Source: Metaphire vulgaris
Taxonomy: Eukaryota; Annelida; Clitellata; Crassiclitellata; Megascolecidae
DNA length: 64,000 nt
Reading direction: 5' to 3'
Assembly: GCA_018105865.1 (NCBI GenBank)
Contig: CM030861.1
Span: 11,380,738-11,444,737 of the forward strand
Shown: positions 25,518-59,031 of the stretch, one piece after another
How the letters are laid out: each line of letters opens with the position of its first letter
Position numbering within the stretch: position 1 is the first letter of the stretch
The notes under the pieces: model-generated
What the model was told of the DNA's origin: nothing
Database searches by the model: none
The model's input: the letters and a program-made list of their open reading frames with translations, nothing else
Made by a program: the position numbers and the translations under genes

Positions 25518-26652
25518 AATCCAGTTTCAATCAAACATTTAACGACAGTGAAACGCAGCAGTAGCTAATTAAAAGACTGAAGATAATTTCCGCATATGTG
25601 AAAGCATAAGCACAGCGAAACTCGACAGATTACACATCGCGTTGTGTTTTCCCAGTAGGCCTACCTGTAGGGCTGAGTGAGCGGACGCGTGGCTGCCAAA
25701 GAAATAAAATCCCCATCATCCATGAATTTCAAAAACCACGGATTCTAATAGACTTTTAGCTAAATCTGTGCAACTGTATCTATTTCTGACAAGCACCTCT
25801 CGTCTAAATAATAATTTTAATACAGAAGCGCATCATCTAAATAAACTAAATGAAAAAGTAGGCCTACTAACGAACACTGGTCGATAGATCACTGCAGCCA
25901 GGTTGTCTATAGACTCCCTGCTGCTGCAGCCTACAACCGTCCCTCTACCGAGCGAAAACAAACTTTTAGCACTTATAAAATGTTTCAACATGATCTTAAA
26001 ATCTAAACTACTGTAGAATATTAGTTTTTGCTCTAGTAAAATAATTATAGTCGTATGATTTCAAATATTTGATCTTCTATGAAGCTTTTACGTCTGGATT
26101 TCTAGTTGTTCCAAACTCTTTTGAGATTCTTTTAGTAATCGCTGATGATGGCAATGATGATAACGACAATGGATTATTACTTACTAGAACGAATCCATGG
26201 TGTATAAAGTAAAGCGCGATTTTTCATCATTTTGTTAAGTGTGGTTACATTGCTGCAGAAGCCTCTAATAGAAACTGTCTAGTACTTAACAAAGATGGAG
26301 GCAATCTGGCATTAACTTTTCTGACAAAGCAATTGATAGACTACTTCCAATATTAATCTCTATGGCTGAGAGAGAAGTAGTTGATCGCAGCTTTTACAAA
26401 ATCGCATTTTAAAGCATTCTAACCAATAGCATCCATTATATGTTTTAAAAAAATGAATATGCATAGATGGACCCTATTGCTCAGAACGGCATCGGTGCGA
26501 ATTCCGAAGCGCTGCGACCAGCCGCTTATGTTGCAAGGCATTTAATCATCATGGTTGCGGTCCGTGGACTGTGAGGATCCCTTCGAAGAGAATATTAATT
26601 TCGTCATTTTCCTCTCGCCTAGACGGCCATTTCGTCGGTCGAAACAGCGACG
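25518..26652. other. region upstream of TMEM245
   Basis: AT-rich to about 26,460, then rising GC and CpG content into the first exon; the TMEM245 promoter and 5' UTR are expected within the last few hundred bases. No TATA box or other defined element can be supported. Confidence 0.4.
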
Positions 26653-43667
<17,015 letters not shown>

Positions 43668-44849
43668 TGAGACCGACACACACACCCCACCCAACACCTT
43701 CCCCCCAATATGAGCCTGGGATGACCTTATTTGCTTGTCAGACTTTTTCAGACTTTTTTGGCAGGGGATCCCCCCCCCCCAATTGATAATCCTAATCCCC
43801 ATTATCAGATGCAATAAGTAAGTCCGATTTTCTGACTGAAGCCTTGGATATGTCTCCTTGAAATCCAGTAGCTGTTGACGTATAATTAAAGAAAATATAT
43901 CTAAAAGAAGTTAGTATACGTTTTCTCTTTGTGTTGCTACTGGAATTATAGAATAAACAGCAATTAATTAGAACTGCTCAGTGGCGGTTCCACGTGGGGA
44001 TGATGAGTGGGGATGCATCCCCCACCGGACTTTTTTTGCTTGTGAAACCTATTTTTGGGTTAAAGTCTAGTAAAACTAAGGGGAAAAACTGCAGATGACC
44101 TTTTTTTGGCTTGTCAGCCTATTTTTTCGGAGTAAAAGTGTAATAAAATTAGGGTTAAAATTGCCTTTTGTCAGCCTTTTCCGGCAAAGTGTATTGATTT
44201 TCCTTCTATTTTCACCCCCCCCCCACCGACTTCATATGAATTCATTTTACCCCGCCCTCCACCAACCAAGAAATTCTGGAACCACCACTGGAAATGCTGG
44301 TCAGAAATTTGTTGCAGTTTTGCAGTTTATACTACACTGTAACCTGATGGTTTGTGTTGATGTTAGAAAAGCCAAGGGTAATATCTGGTGCAACGGACAA
44401 GCGAGTGAAGTTCAACTTAACCAGGTCAGCCTCCACCCACGAATCGGTGTACAAAGATTACTGATGATGATGATGTATTTGTTCGGTTTTGCGTAATTAA
44501 ATTTATTATTTCTAGATTGTCGAAAGGATATGTTTTAGAGAAGATTTTATCCTTGCGTTTCTTATTTCTTATATAGATCGATTTTAAAGGCAAATTCGAC
44601 GGAAAGTATGTGTAGTCGTACGAACTGAAAATGAAAAATTTCTGAACTTTGATGTCGAATTGACTTCCAGCGAGCGAACTTATTAAAAGACATCCTATTT
44701 TACATATCCCGGACGTAAACTAATGCCTGTACTTGTCGCTGCGTTAAGATTTCAACATCCTAATCCACTTTGTTGATGCGCGCTAAGTCATTAACAAAGT
44801 TAAGAATCGTAAGTTTGCGACAATTAGGGGTGAAAAACTTGTCCAATGT

Positions 44850-44930
44850 CGCTAGGGTCAGATTTGAACCCGCTACCCTCCGGTTACCTGGCAAGAATCT
44901 TACCACTACTCCACCATGCCCCATGACTAA
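44850..44930 (-). mobile_element. tRNA-derived SINE head
   Basis: The minus strand has a box-A-like GGTGGAGTAGTGGTAAG and a box-B-like GGGTTCAAATC about 35 bp on, the spacing of a tRNA promoter. The tRNA fold is not complete. A similar arrangement on the plus strand is at 48,605-48,665 (GGTGGCATAGTAGTTAG ... GGTTCGGACCTC). Confidence 0.55.
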
Positions 44931-45008
44931 GCAGTTGACCAAGACAGGCATACTCGGTGATAGGCTTGCATGTTTTGTGATGTTGTTTGCATGTATGCTG
45001 TTTACCGT

Positions 45009-45088
45009 TTAACCCCTTAACTGGGGATCCCGGATATATCTGTCCATTTTACATTGAGTTACAGTTAAATACATGGTTAAGGGGTTAA
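45009..45088. mobile_element. TTAA palindromic MITE
   Basis: TTAACCCCTTAACTGGGGAT ... GGTTAAGGGGTTAA, the GGATATATC subfamily; a sister copy is at 45,984-46,063 about 900 bp away. Confidence 0.8.
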
Positions 45089-45983
45089 GACTGGGTTTGG
45101 CTTCGAAGTCATTTCATGTTGCATGATTCGACTGTACTGTTGCTTTCTTTAATGTGATGGTTTTTTTGCTATTTTCATTTGAGTTTGGCTGTATGCATGT
45201 TAAATGTAGAAATTTCATGCTTGAAGATAATTTAGCAGAAGGATTATTCAGTTGTATCTGCTTAAGATGTGAAAATTGCAGAATGTAAGTATGTATGTGG
45301 CATTATCAGAATTATGTCTTATATAATTTTCTTGGCATTCTTAAGGTTGAGTTATGGTTAACTTGGTGCTATATTGTGCTTAAGTGGCACATGATTACAT
45401 GAGGGTTATGTTAGGGTTAGCTAACGAACCTTGCTATATGCCAGCCTGGTGATACCTTTGCGCCACGCTTAGCTCTGAAAGCCTTTTCTTGAGAATTGAC
45501 TATTGTAACTCTCTTTTCCATGAGTCTTTCAGTCTGTTATCATTGCTTCCTATCCATGATGCACAACAGGTTTTGACTTCTGCATTAGGTCAACGTTAGT
45601 GACATTAGTATTACGCTAAGCACTTACGTATAGTAGGTGCTACTCTAGTGCTGCCTTTACAGACTTTTTAAAAATTTTAAAATACACAAGAATTTATTTT
45701 ACTGGCTTGTTTGTATTTTGCAATTGTACCAGAGGAATTTCTCAAGCGCTTGACCTCAAACTAAGTGCTTTTTGCAACAGAATAAAATTATTCATTTCTA
45801 TTGCATGTGAAATTTATTCATATCAATTGCATGCTTAACAGATTCATGTTATACTCATGTTTGTGTGTTTGTGTGTGTGTTTTAGAAAATAGTGTGTTGA
45901 CACCTTTTGTAAGAACTGCTATAAGACATCAATACTTTCCCTGTTTTCATTCTTTATTTGATGCTTGTAGTGTCTGTTGTCAG

Positions 45984-46063
45984 TTAACCCCTTAACTGGG
46001 GATTCCGGATATATCCGTCCATTTTACATTGAATTACAGTTAAATACACGGTTAAGGGGTTAA
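45984..46063. mobile_element. TTAA palindromic MITE
   Basis: TTAACCCCTTAACTGGGGAT ... CGGTTAAGGGGTTAA. Confidence 0.8.
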
Positions 46064-47797
46064 ACTGTCCATTCTCAGCGCTCTTTCAAGATGTTAGAAA
46101 TTTGTTGATATGTTTCGTGCTTATTGCACCTGAAACTACCATATTTTAATAATGTTATCTACTCTTACTCGACTATTTGCTTACTGTTACTGTAAGAAAT
46201 GCTTTTTAAAACTATATTTTCGGCATGCAGATCTCGGAGTGAAGTGCTAAGGTATTGTTGTAGCATGTTTTTGCTTTATGATATTTTTGTTGTTGTTTTT
46301 GTGTTTTTCCCTTCAGTTTGGTTTTGGTGGATCAATTTGTTAGTTTGATTTAATTTTATTTTTTTGTGTTTAATTGCGTTATTCTGCTCGCATCCATTTT
46401 TGTTTTATTTTGGCATTATTAAAACTAGATTGGACAGTTGCTTAAATAGCGGTGCTGACAATAGTAGTTGTTTGCAGTAGTTGTGGTGCTATAAGTTTAC
46501 AATTGTTATTGAAAATTGATGTTTTATTGTAGGATGGATGTAAAGAAAACCCTTATGTGATAAAATGTGCAGATATGTGACTTGTGTTGACTTTGCATGA
46601 CCAGTACCTGCTTGCCTCTGAAAGTGGTTTATTTTTCTGTATTGTGTACTGAGTTATAGAATAATATCGACAGCGTATGTCTACTGTTTTTCTTTTAACA
46701 AATCTTTCAATTTATCTGATCAACTGTCACTAATTCTTTTGATTTCAAAATTTTTTGTTCATTTTTCAATCAGATGATCTTTTTAGCGTTCTCAAAGCTG
46801 TGATTTTCATTACAGAATGCCTTGAAAATCGATCTATTGGCCATGTAAGTGTGCCAACCACCAACCAGGGCTTAAAACTTTCTAAAACTCTACTCAGGCC
46901 ATCTGCTAGTACTCTCTGGTCTACTTCAGTACTTTATTGTCATGTATTTCATGTGCGGGCAACTCTCTGTTGAGTAAGCTAGACAGGGGGGAGAGAGACA
47001 GAGAGAGACAGACAGACAGACAGACAGAGGCAGAGAGAGAGAGAAGGGACAGAGCAATGTATAGTAGATTCAGGCAAAAAATGTTATGGACAGAGACTGG
47101 TATGAAGATATCACCACCCACCCACCCTTCTTACCAAAGTTCTCAAGCTCTCGCCCTAGTTTACCTGGTAGATACTTAACCGGTAGGTACTTCAGCAGCA
47201 TCAACTGTCTTAAGGAGAAAATAGGCAGCATTCCATACTTAACGACTGCAGCTTACCTGGATCTGTATTCGGTCTTATTAGGTTGGTCTTGGTGTGCATT
47301 TTCTGATGTATCTGTCATGACATGCTTTATCTCTGGATCAGTGGCGTACCTAGGGTGGGGTAGGTGGGGGCAGATGTCCTGGGCGCCAATTGAAGGGGGT
47401 CCCCAAAACTCTGTGATCTTGCTCTCTACTCAGCGTAGAAAGAGAAGAAACTGAGAAAACAGACTTTGAGGGGCACATCACATAGACCAGTAGAAGCAAG
47501 ACAAGTGCATTTGTAGTTTAATCTTGTGTCAGTAAAATGTCATGATTTGCTAATTAACCTGTTAATTTAATTACCCCCCCCCCCTCCTCCCACCGCCATG
47601 GGCGCCAAATACCCTAGGAACGTCCCTGCTCTGAATGCAATGTTGGCTCTGAAACGGTGAGGTTATTTTCAATCACGTGTTAAACTTCTTGTCTTTCTAC
47701 AGTCCTTAGCCTTGGCGGACACGTACTATGGCTGGTGATGGTATGTATTGTAGATTTCTAGTAGTTTGGCCTTGCAACTTAGCTGTGCTTCTTGGAT

Positions 47798-47995
47798 CAG
47801 TGTTTAATCTAGACTCCTGGACTCCGGGGGGGAACTAACAAAGCCGGGGGGAAACTGACAAAGATGGGGGGGATTCTGCTAGGGGGCTGGTGTTAGTTGA
47901 TGTTGTAGGCCAAAATTTCCGGGGGGATTTGAAATTTCCGGGAGGAAAGGGCAAGTTCCCCTCCCCCCGGAAACGGCCTAGATTAAACCCTGGCT
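47798..47995. mobile_element. CAGTGTTTAATCTAG-type MITE
   Basis: CAGTGTTTAATCTAGACTCC to GGCCTAGATTAAACCCTGG, a sister of 22,803-23,015. Confidence 0.72.
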
Positions 47996-50900
47996 TGGAT
48001 TGCGCTGAATCGCTAACAGACATGATATTGTGATCGTAGGACGAAAATTGTTCCTATATTTTATTTTAAATGTTGGGAGCTGAGCAAATCTTCGGTTAGA
48101 AATAAAGCGCGATTGGTTGATTTTAGCCTGGACCCATTTGTGACCGAATTAGAAATTCATTTCAGAAATAACGTAGATGTCTGTTGTGAGCTTGATTAAC
48201 CGCTTGGCAACGTGTCGCATGTGGTCGTAGTTTTTGTGCGTATTTTCAAACTAAAATGTCTGTTGTGTGTGTGTGTGTGTGTATGCCTGTCTCAAAATCC
48301 TGTAGCATGGAAGGATCTTTCGATCGCAATTCCATAATTGCCTAATCACTGCAGAGCATCACAGAGTATTGCTTGGGATGTCTAACAACTTTCTGTTTTC
48401 TGATTTTCATTAATCATGGCCAACAATAGAATGAAGTCGGTCAATATCTCCTCTATTAAGGAACTCTTCTATTATGTTTGTCTGTGCGTGTGTATGTGTG
48501 TGTGTGTTTGCTTGCATTCACGTGTGTATGCGTCATGTTATTACATGTTTACTTTACACAAGTTGGCATTTAAACTATGTTCAGTGATCTGGTAAGATGT
48601 GGTGGCATAGTAGTTAGTGAACCAGACAGTTAGTACCAGTAGGTTCGGACCTCGGCCTTCACAGAAGAACTTTTCAGATGTGAACCTATGGATGAGATGC
48701 TTGCTCGGTGAAAGTTAGTGCCCCAGCTGAGCATTTCAAAGGTTAACAGATAACAGGATTAAACCATAATGTAGTCATTCAAAATTTTTCTTTACATCGC
48801 AGAAGAACTTCAGATTTTTTTCATAATACAGACAGCTAATGAGAGACCATTGAACATTTATACTTAAGTATAAAATTAGTTGAGATTGTAATACTATATT
48901 GGGGTGCATTATTTTGCAATTTTTACTTGATATCTACTCGATGGTATACTTTGTGCATTTGGTTGGCCCTGCCCCTAGGTACGCCATTGTATCTACTTCA
49001 TTAGACTAGATTTGTCTTATTGTGCTTATGTCCCACATAGACATTCAGCCTGGTATGCACATGTAACAGTACTTATTTCTATTTTCACACCCCCAAATTA
49101 ATTGCCTGTTCTGTTGGAGATTTCTACTGGTGTCACAACAACATAATCTCTATCTTTTATCAATAAATCCAGAGTGGAATTATTTCTAGTCTTTTATCAA
49201 TAAATCTAGTGTGGGATTATTGAACCTAATTTCCGTTATAACCAGGATGCGGTTTGTGTATTTTTAGGAGTGCCATATCAGAAGATTTTCAGTAGAAAAC
49301 CAGCAACTTCACACAACCTGGTACAACCACCTTAATCAGTCAAAGATTCGCCAAAACTTGGTCGACGTTGATAGCTTTTTTGCCATTTGGCATTTTTTTA
49401 TACAGACGCTTTTGCAGTTACGTTAATGCTTCGTGGCTTCAGACGTTTTACTGGTTGTTGCTGGATTTAGTTGTCAGCAAATAATTTGTGATATTCGGTT
49501 GTTTTTACGTGCATAGGTTTTGCACACTTTCGGACAATTAGTGCAATCTGTATGTGGCTTTTGTCCATTTTTTTGTAGTGCTTAGGTTGTAGTAGTTTCA
49601 GGCCACGACAAGCGTTTGGCCCCCAATTGGTTAATGCAGATTTCTCTGCATTCTACAAGATGTAGACAAGTTGATATGTTCACAGGTCATGTTTTGATAA
49701 AGAGAGTTTGTTATTGTCGCCACAAGCTTCTAAAAAATCTGAGGGGGAAAAATTGCAAACAAGCAATTGATTGAACCAACACATTCTGATCAGAATGATC
49801 AGAAGATTGTTATGGATTATGATCAGGTTATTATGGATCATGGCCAGCATGTCCTAATGTATGAGCTACTTCCATTGGCTCCAGTTATGTGTATATTCAA
49901 ACGGTTACTAAAAGTGTTCGGTGTAAACTCATGTCTCTGGACACTTTATTCGTAAGTTCTTTGGTACCGAGGGGGAAACAATACATATATATATGTATAG
50001 TGAGTAAGTAGGGTCTGAAAACTTTCTTTCCAGTCTTGCATAAGTTGATGTTTTAATCGCTATTCGTAGAAATGTTACGTGCATGTTTCGCTCTGTCCAA
50101 ATTCCCCCTCGATATTTTAGACTGGCCGTTGTAGCCTACATGTATAGGCCGCTTTACTACTGTACAGTTTCTATGAAAACTTGTGACCAGAATGGAAGGT
50201 ATTATTTTTACATCCCCTAACACCCCCCTAATCTAAGCCAGGGATGACCTTTTTGCTTGTCAGACTTTTGGGGCATGGGGCCCCAGGAATATACCGACAC
50301 CCCTCCCCAAAATTTATAACCCTAGAAATAACCCTGATTACTGCCATGAAAAATGTCTAATTCTACATTGGTATTGGTGTGTCTTTAGTATACTAGTCTA
50401 AGAGTTCTTCTGCTTTAAAAGTGAATACATAATATGATTGTACAATACAATCGTACAGTACAATTGTACAGTACAATACAATATATGATATTCCATAACG
50501 GCTGCCAAGTTTGATGCACACATTTTCTAGTCGTCGGGTGAGTTTTCAATTTTCCATAGAATTTTCATAGCATAGCAAACTGCTATACATTTGTCTTATC
50601 TGATGGTTTGATGCTTTCAGAAGTGGCTTGCCTTTAGAATTTTCCTTATCTTTTAGAATATGCATTCAGATAAAACTGATTGCCATATAAAAATCAGTTA
50701 TATAGTTATAGGTGTTGTTTAAAATTGCTGATAATTTCTGTGTTTTATTTGATTTAATTTTGCTGGACAATCTCTTCACAAAATGACGGTTGAATGTACA
50801 TGGATTCCAATATAATGCTCGTGGTTTTAAGTCTACGTTGATAATTGTATTAAAATTATTTGTACAAAGCTGGAATGTAATTGATCTGTATGGCCGTAGG

Positions 50901-51109
50901 TTTGAGCATTTTTTTGTTGTGCATTTTGCAAATAAACTTGGCTTTGGCAGTTTTATTGGTTTACCATCTGAGTCAACTTTTAGTCTTTTATGGTATATTT
51001 TAGTGTCATAATTTATTCTTTAAAGGAGAAATAAGCAATTGTGCTGGAAACATTGTTAAATGTTCATATTATAGAAAATTGTTGAAATTCGTTTGTAAAA
51101 GCATGCGTA

Positions 51110-51115
51110 AATAAA
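51110..51115 (+). terminator. possible poly(A) signal
   Basis: An AATAAA hexamer in 'gcgtaaataaagtttattgg', with T- and GT-rich sequence after it. It is the cleanest poly(A)-like site between TMEM245 and the next gene, but this is inferred from motif alone. Confidence 0.25.
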
Positions 51116-52591
51116 GTTTATTGGAAACCTTGTAGTGCTGCAACATGTCAGCTTTGTGGAGTTTCCACAAAAACTAGATGGGTTGAGTGGGTGGTGGCAC
51201 TAGCATAGCCAGGGTTCCGAAATAGGGACCACCAAGGCTTTTACAGACCGACATTTTCAGTTTCGACTAGGGTTTGGGGTTCCAGAAGGCTTAGCGAACC
51301 CCCAAATCAGTCTACCTTAAAGTGTTTTGTGTGATTTATATGTGGTCATATGTAGTTTGTATGGTTTATAGTGAATGTTTAATTGTTTAAACCCCAAACA
51401 TTTATACCCTCCCAAATCATATTCCTGGCTACGCCCCTGTGGAGTTCCATTAGTTTCAAGGCAGGGTCTGGACGGAGCAATTTTTGATTAATATTTGAAT
51501 TTTTGTGAGCTATGTATTGATGTATCCCTTGAAATCTTCAATTTCGACTTTATTTTCGTCATCTTTGGAGGTTTTTTTAAAACTTCACGCCGTTTACAGA
51601 GACATTTGGCATGAAATTCTTCCAATCCATAAACCAGAAGGAGTCCCTGACATAGGCGCAAGACTTTTGTCAGCTTTTGTTTTACCGTTTTCATTGTATA
51701 AGGTCACAGAAATCGAGATTGAAAGGTCTTCTGCGTAAGAAAGATCTAACTGGCTTGAGTTTTCAACTCTTTTTTATTTAAATCACTTAAAATGTGGTAT
51801 TTCAATGCTTATGTCATCTGTGGTATAGAATAAATTAATTGATTTAAATTTTGTTCAAGATGGTTCAGTCTTGATTCGCCAGATGGCCAAATGGTCGACC
51901 CATTGAATGGATAGCACCCATCGCTGGATAGCACCCCCAGACCCTCATGCTAGCCTACCCAAATATTAAACTCTAAATCCGCCTATGGCCTACAATTGTA
52001 ATTACTGTATTTGGTCTGCCTGCGGTTGCAAAATATGGGAGCAGTGTTTTATCTAGACTCCAGACCTTTGACGGGGGGGCAGTGACTTAATTGGCTTTAG
52101 GGGAAGAGACATAGTTCTATGCAAAAATGTGTCGATGCCGAAAATTCTTTGGTACGGGTGGATTTTGAGTGTTTGGGGGGATCTCCCCTAGCAGGCCTGG
52201 ATAAAACACTGGGGGAGACTGACATTGTGCATCGAATATATAGTCCTATTTCTATGTCATTTCCGTTTAAGCCTAGGTCACATGACCCTGCGGAGGTTAA
52301 TGACGTAATCTTCTTACACCGTTGCTGAGTTATTTATATAGATTACGTCATTGTCTTTAAATTTCCCGAAATTCATAGCGCTCGGCCGTCAGCTGCAGAA
52401 AAAGTTACTTTTACGAAATGCGAAGATAATAAATATTATCATTTTTCCTTAGATAATTTATTCGAAGCGATCGCGGATAATAAGACTATAAGATAACAAT
52501 TTCCCACGACGATCATCAACAATATCAAGAACGAAAGCTTCAACAAATGGAATTAACTCAAAAATCAACCAAAGATTTTTAGCGCGAGTGA

Positions 52592-52624
52592 GTCAGTCTC
52601 TCTCTCTCTCTCTGTCCCTCTCTC

Positions 52625-52657
<33 letters not shown>

Positions 52658-52756
52658 TCCTCTGTCCCTCTCTCTCTCTCTCTCTCCCACTCCCCTCCTA
52701 TGCATTTGAATTTTGAAGTCTATTAGCTCAACACATGTCAAGCATCATCATCGTCG

Positions 52757-52820
<64 letters not shown>
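52592..52820. repeat. (CT)n and (ATC)n microsatellites
   Basis: CT/CTGT units at 52,592-52,687 and ATC units at 52,741-52,820, just upstream of the zinc-finger gene. Confidence 0.95.
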
Positions 52821-53074
52821 TCATCTCCATTGGCGCAATACCTGTTGGTGTCTATTGCAATTTGGGCGCCCACACATTGGGGCTGGTAGGGGGAGAGGGT
52901 CACTTGCCCTGGAATATGCCAATCTCTATTTGCAACTAACTATATTAATTTTGGCTCTTAACTTGTAACCAATATTTACCGTGACCATTGTTTTTGCCCC
53001 CCCCCTGGAAAAATTCCGTGGACGCCCATGTCTGCACTTTACACTGTTGCTCTTCCAGTTATTAGGTGGAAATT

Positions 53075-55961
<2,887 letters not shown>

Positions 55962-57383
55962 ACCGGGGGACAGACAGCGGCCGAGACGGAAACAACACGA
56001 GGTCGCTCTTCCGTCTCCTGTTTTTGTTGTTGTTTTTGTTGTTGTTGTTGTTGTTGAAAACACTGTCCAACGCGCTTTTAAGATGAAAGTGAAACGCTGG
56101 TAGTCTAAATAACCGACGCCATTTTGATATGCGCCATCTTGAAAACCATCTCTTTGTTAGTATAATGGCTGAAAAAGTGTACGATAAATCTGACCCCTAT
56201 TTCAGTTTTTCTTCTTTCTACTGAATTGGAATATAGTATTTAGAGGAATAATTATTTAATAACTGCAAAATTAAATGATAAAATGCGCTGTGTTCTTTCC
56301 GCGACCTTCGAAAAAAATGTCAGCATTTAAAATTTTCTTCTTATTAAGAAAACTTATAAAAATCGTAACATTCCTGTAATACAATGGAATTAACCTGCTT
56401 TAATTTTTCATAATGAAGTCTATGAACTGTAGCCGAGGTTAACAGAAATGTTTTTATATTTGGAACCGGTAATGAATTAAAAGGTAAACAAAGTTGAACG
56501 TGTTTTTTATATTGTCGAAGCCAATTTCACGAGGCGCTGTTCTTACCAAGACTAAATAACTAAATGTTAATGTTTATTCCTTTAGCCATGCATTTTCAAT
56601 TGACGTTTTTCTCAGTTGTAGGCCTAATAATGTGACGTAGCAGTTTCGCTATCGGGTCCTTTATAGGTCTATAACCGGAGATGTCTCGACCGATAAAGAA
56701 TGATTAATCTGATGTCGGTGGGGTTTCTTTTGATCTCACTACCGTTGCTGTTTCCGGTGGCTTAGCCAAGGTTGCGGAATATGGGGCGGGGGTCAGACTT
56801 TTTTGGCAGGGGACCCCTATAATTTGCCGACAACCCTAAATTGATAATACTAAGAATAACTCTGCCCCTCCCCCAAATTTTCTATCCACTGGATGGGTAT
56901 ATAACAAACATCAAATATAATGTACTAAACTTTGCAGACTCACTAAGTACTCTATAACGAAATTCTGCTCTATTTCAGAATGTCCATCCTCTGCATGCCT
57001 ATCGACCATGCATGATTAATCAGTGATGTAAACGTCTGGGCTATATAAATGTCTGTTTGTATACATGTTCTTTGAAATGCATTTAAATGTCGACTTCACA
57101 ATTGAATCTAGAGAAGATGACGTTGTTAGAAACCAAAGTAACGCCAATTATCTAATTACCTAATCGATTAATTAATTAATTAATTAATTGAAAGAAGAAC
57201 GTAGCTGTTTTGATCGAGAGACCGTTTCACTCGTTAGCGATCTACTATTTAAAGTTTCAAACCCAAGTTTATCCGCAACTTCTAGCGTTTGTTAAGGGCT
57301 ATCATATATACAGTAGGCCCTAGCCTATTATTGGCCTAAAATAAGACTAAGAAATCCGAAGTGCAGTTGTAAGTGATATAGCC
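55962..57383. other. intergenic between zinc-finger and PA28 genes
   Basis: AT-rich. It contains a GTT run (56,022-56,055, probably 3' UTR of the zinc-finger gene), a decayed GGCGTAGC-like element (about 56,757-56,890) and a TTAATTAA run at 57,168-57,189. No gene was seen. The PA28 promoter should be within the last few hundred bases. Confidence 0.5.
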
Positions 57384-58259
57384 ATGGTCGCCACAACCAG
57401 ATCTATGACGGCTGCGAAGCGAAAGAACGAAGCTGGCGGAGAAGGAGGAGGATCAGGAGGAGAAGCAGTAGAGGGGGAAGTCGCAAATAAGAGGCAAAAA
57501 TCTTCGACGCCGACAACAACAACAACAACAACATCTCATGGTGTCGCAACGCCAAACCCCCCATCGGCTGTCGACATCACGCAGATCCTACGCTTCGACA
57601 TTCCGGCGGCGATCGCGGACCTCGATGCCCTCCTGGCGTCGCCCATCTGCCGTGCCACCGACCCGTCAGACCGCAACGGGTCCGCGTCGTCGTCGTCGAC
57701 CACCACCGAAGACGTCTTGGCGGAGATCCTCGGCGGTCCGGAGGCCCTGAGCGCCGTTCTCGCCCAGCTGCAACAAGACTCCGACTCCGGCCTGAACGTC
57801 ACCGTACCGGCCAACCAGCGCATCGTCGACCTGATGGACGCCCTCGAGCCGCGCTTCGTCGCCGTCGCGATCCTGGCGCGCTCCGTCCGGCACTGGATCT
57901 CGATGTCGCTGCCGCGCATCGAGAGCGGCGGAAACTTCGGCGTCGACGTCCAGAACTCCGTGTCGGAGATGGCGAGGCGGGTCGAGGAGGACTACCTCGC
58001 CAAGCTCCAGCTGATACCGGTCCACTTCTCGGAGCGGCTCGAGCACCTCGAGAAGGTGACCGAGAGACCGGGTTTCGTCGACGCCGTCATGGCGATCAGG
58101 AAGTTCGACGTCACGGAATTCGAAAGGTTCCGGATCTACGCGTTGGACATGAGGCACGACTACGAAGAGCTGCTCCACTACGTCCAAACCAACTTTGACC
58201 TGATACAGAAGCCGAGAGCGGCCGTCGGGAACGCCGAACGCACCAGCTACTTTGGGTAG
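57384..58259 (+). CDS. PA28/REG proteasome activator homologue, intronless, 291 aa
   Basis: PA28 (REG, PSME) subunits form a heptameric ring that caps the 20S proteasome and opens its gate. Residues 177-187 (PRIESGGNFGV) match the PA28 activation-loop signature PRIEDGNNFGV, preceded by NQRIVDLMDALEP and a helix ending HWISMSLPRIE. The C-terminal helices (VDAVMAIRKFDVTEFERFRI ... HYVQTNFDLIQKPR) match the PA28 C-terminal domain ending KNIEKIKRPR. Oddities: the loop has SGGN in place of DGNN; the protein ends TSYFG instead of a terminal Tyr; the N-terminus carries a 40-residue Gly/Glu/Lys extension with AAKRK (residues 10-14) and NKRQK (35-39), possible nuclear signals as in PA28gamma. It is a single exon, whereas animal PSME3 genes are split, so retroposition is likely. 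The Kozak context is good (GCCATGG). No frame breaks. Confidence 0.82.
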   Translation: MVATTRSMTAAKRKNEAGGEGGGSGGEAVEGEVANKRQKSSTPTTTTTTTSHGVATPNPPSAVDITQILRFDIPAAIADLDALLASPICRATDPSDRNGSASSSSTTTEDVLAEILGGPEALSAVLAQLQQDSDSGLNVTVPANQRIVDLMDALEPRFVAVAILARSVRHWISMSLPRIESGGNFGVDVQNSVSEMARRVEEDYLAKLQLIPVHFSERLEHLEKVTERPGFVDAVMAIRKFDVTEFERFRIYALDMRHDYEELLHYVQTNFDLIQKPRAAVGNAERTSYFG

Positions 58260-58840
58260 CCCGTCGAGCGAATAGTATAAAGGCCCTTTTAGAACATCGT
58301 ATTTAGTTTTAGCGTATCCGTTTGCAAAATTAAGACGTATTCCTAAGAAATCTCTGTCGAAATTTGTGGCCGATTTTGGCCAGTATTGTCGAAAAGCATA
58401 ATTATTCTATATTCCTAATGACATTCTTTCGAAATTTTAGGCCGACAGTTTGGCGCAAATCTTTCAAATCCCGTGGATTATTTTTAATTTATCAACAGAC
58501 AATAGGCCTACATTTTCTAGATTCTAATATTGAACATTGTGACCTCATTTTGCTATCTCACTGCTCTGTGCAAAAATCATCGCGTGATTCATTGATTCAA
58601 CCCTATAGGCCTAACCCTTCCCTAACGAAGTCATCTGGGTTCAGCAATTGTTTCACTTGGGAGTGCAAATTTAATATTAAATCGATTCTTAGCTATAGAC
58701 GTGATTACCCAAAGTTAATGTTTTCAATATTTTTTCCTTCTGCGTGTAAGCTACCAAAGTTCGAATTAGAAGAACATTCTAATCAATTTATCATCTGCAT
58801 TTTGCTTGTCACGCTTCATATACCAACGAAGAGCAATGTG

Positions 58841-59031
58841 CAGTGGCGTAGCCAGGATTTCCGGAAGGGGGTTTTGAAAAAAAAATTTTCGTCAATAGCC
58901 GCCAAGGGAGTTTTCACCACAAAATTGCCAAAATCACCTCAAAAAATAAAAATTGCATGGGAATACATTAAACAATTTTTCCGCCGTCCAAGGGGGGTTT
59001 AACCCCCAACCCCCCCGTGGTTACGCCACTG
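58841..59031. mobile_element. GGCGTAGC-type MITE
   Basis: CAGTGGCGTAGCCAGGATTT to TGGTTACGCCACTG; the flanks GCAATGTG/GCGATGTG match at 7 of 8. Confidence 0.8.

Noticed and set aside
49767..49955. Candidate exon MIEPTHSDQNDQK...
   Set aside because: AT-rich, no splice support, no homology; likely chance in non-coding DNA.
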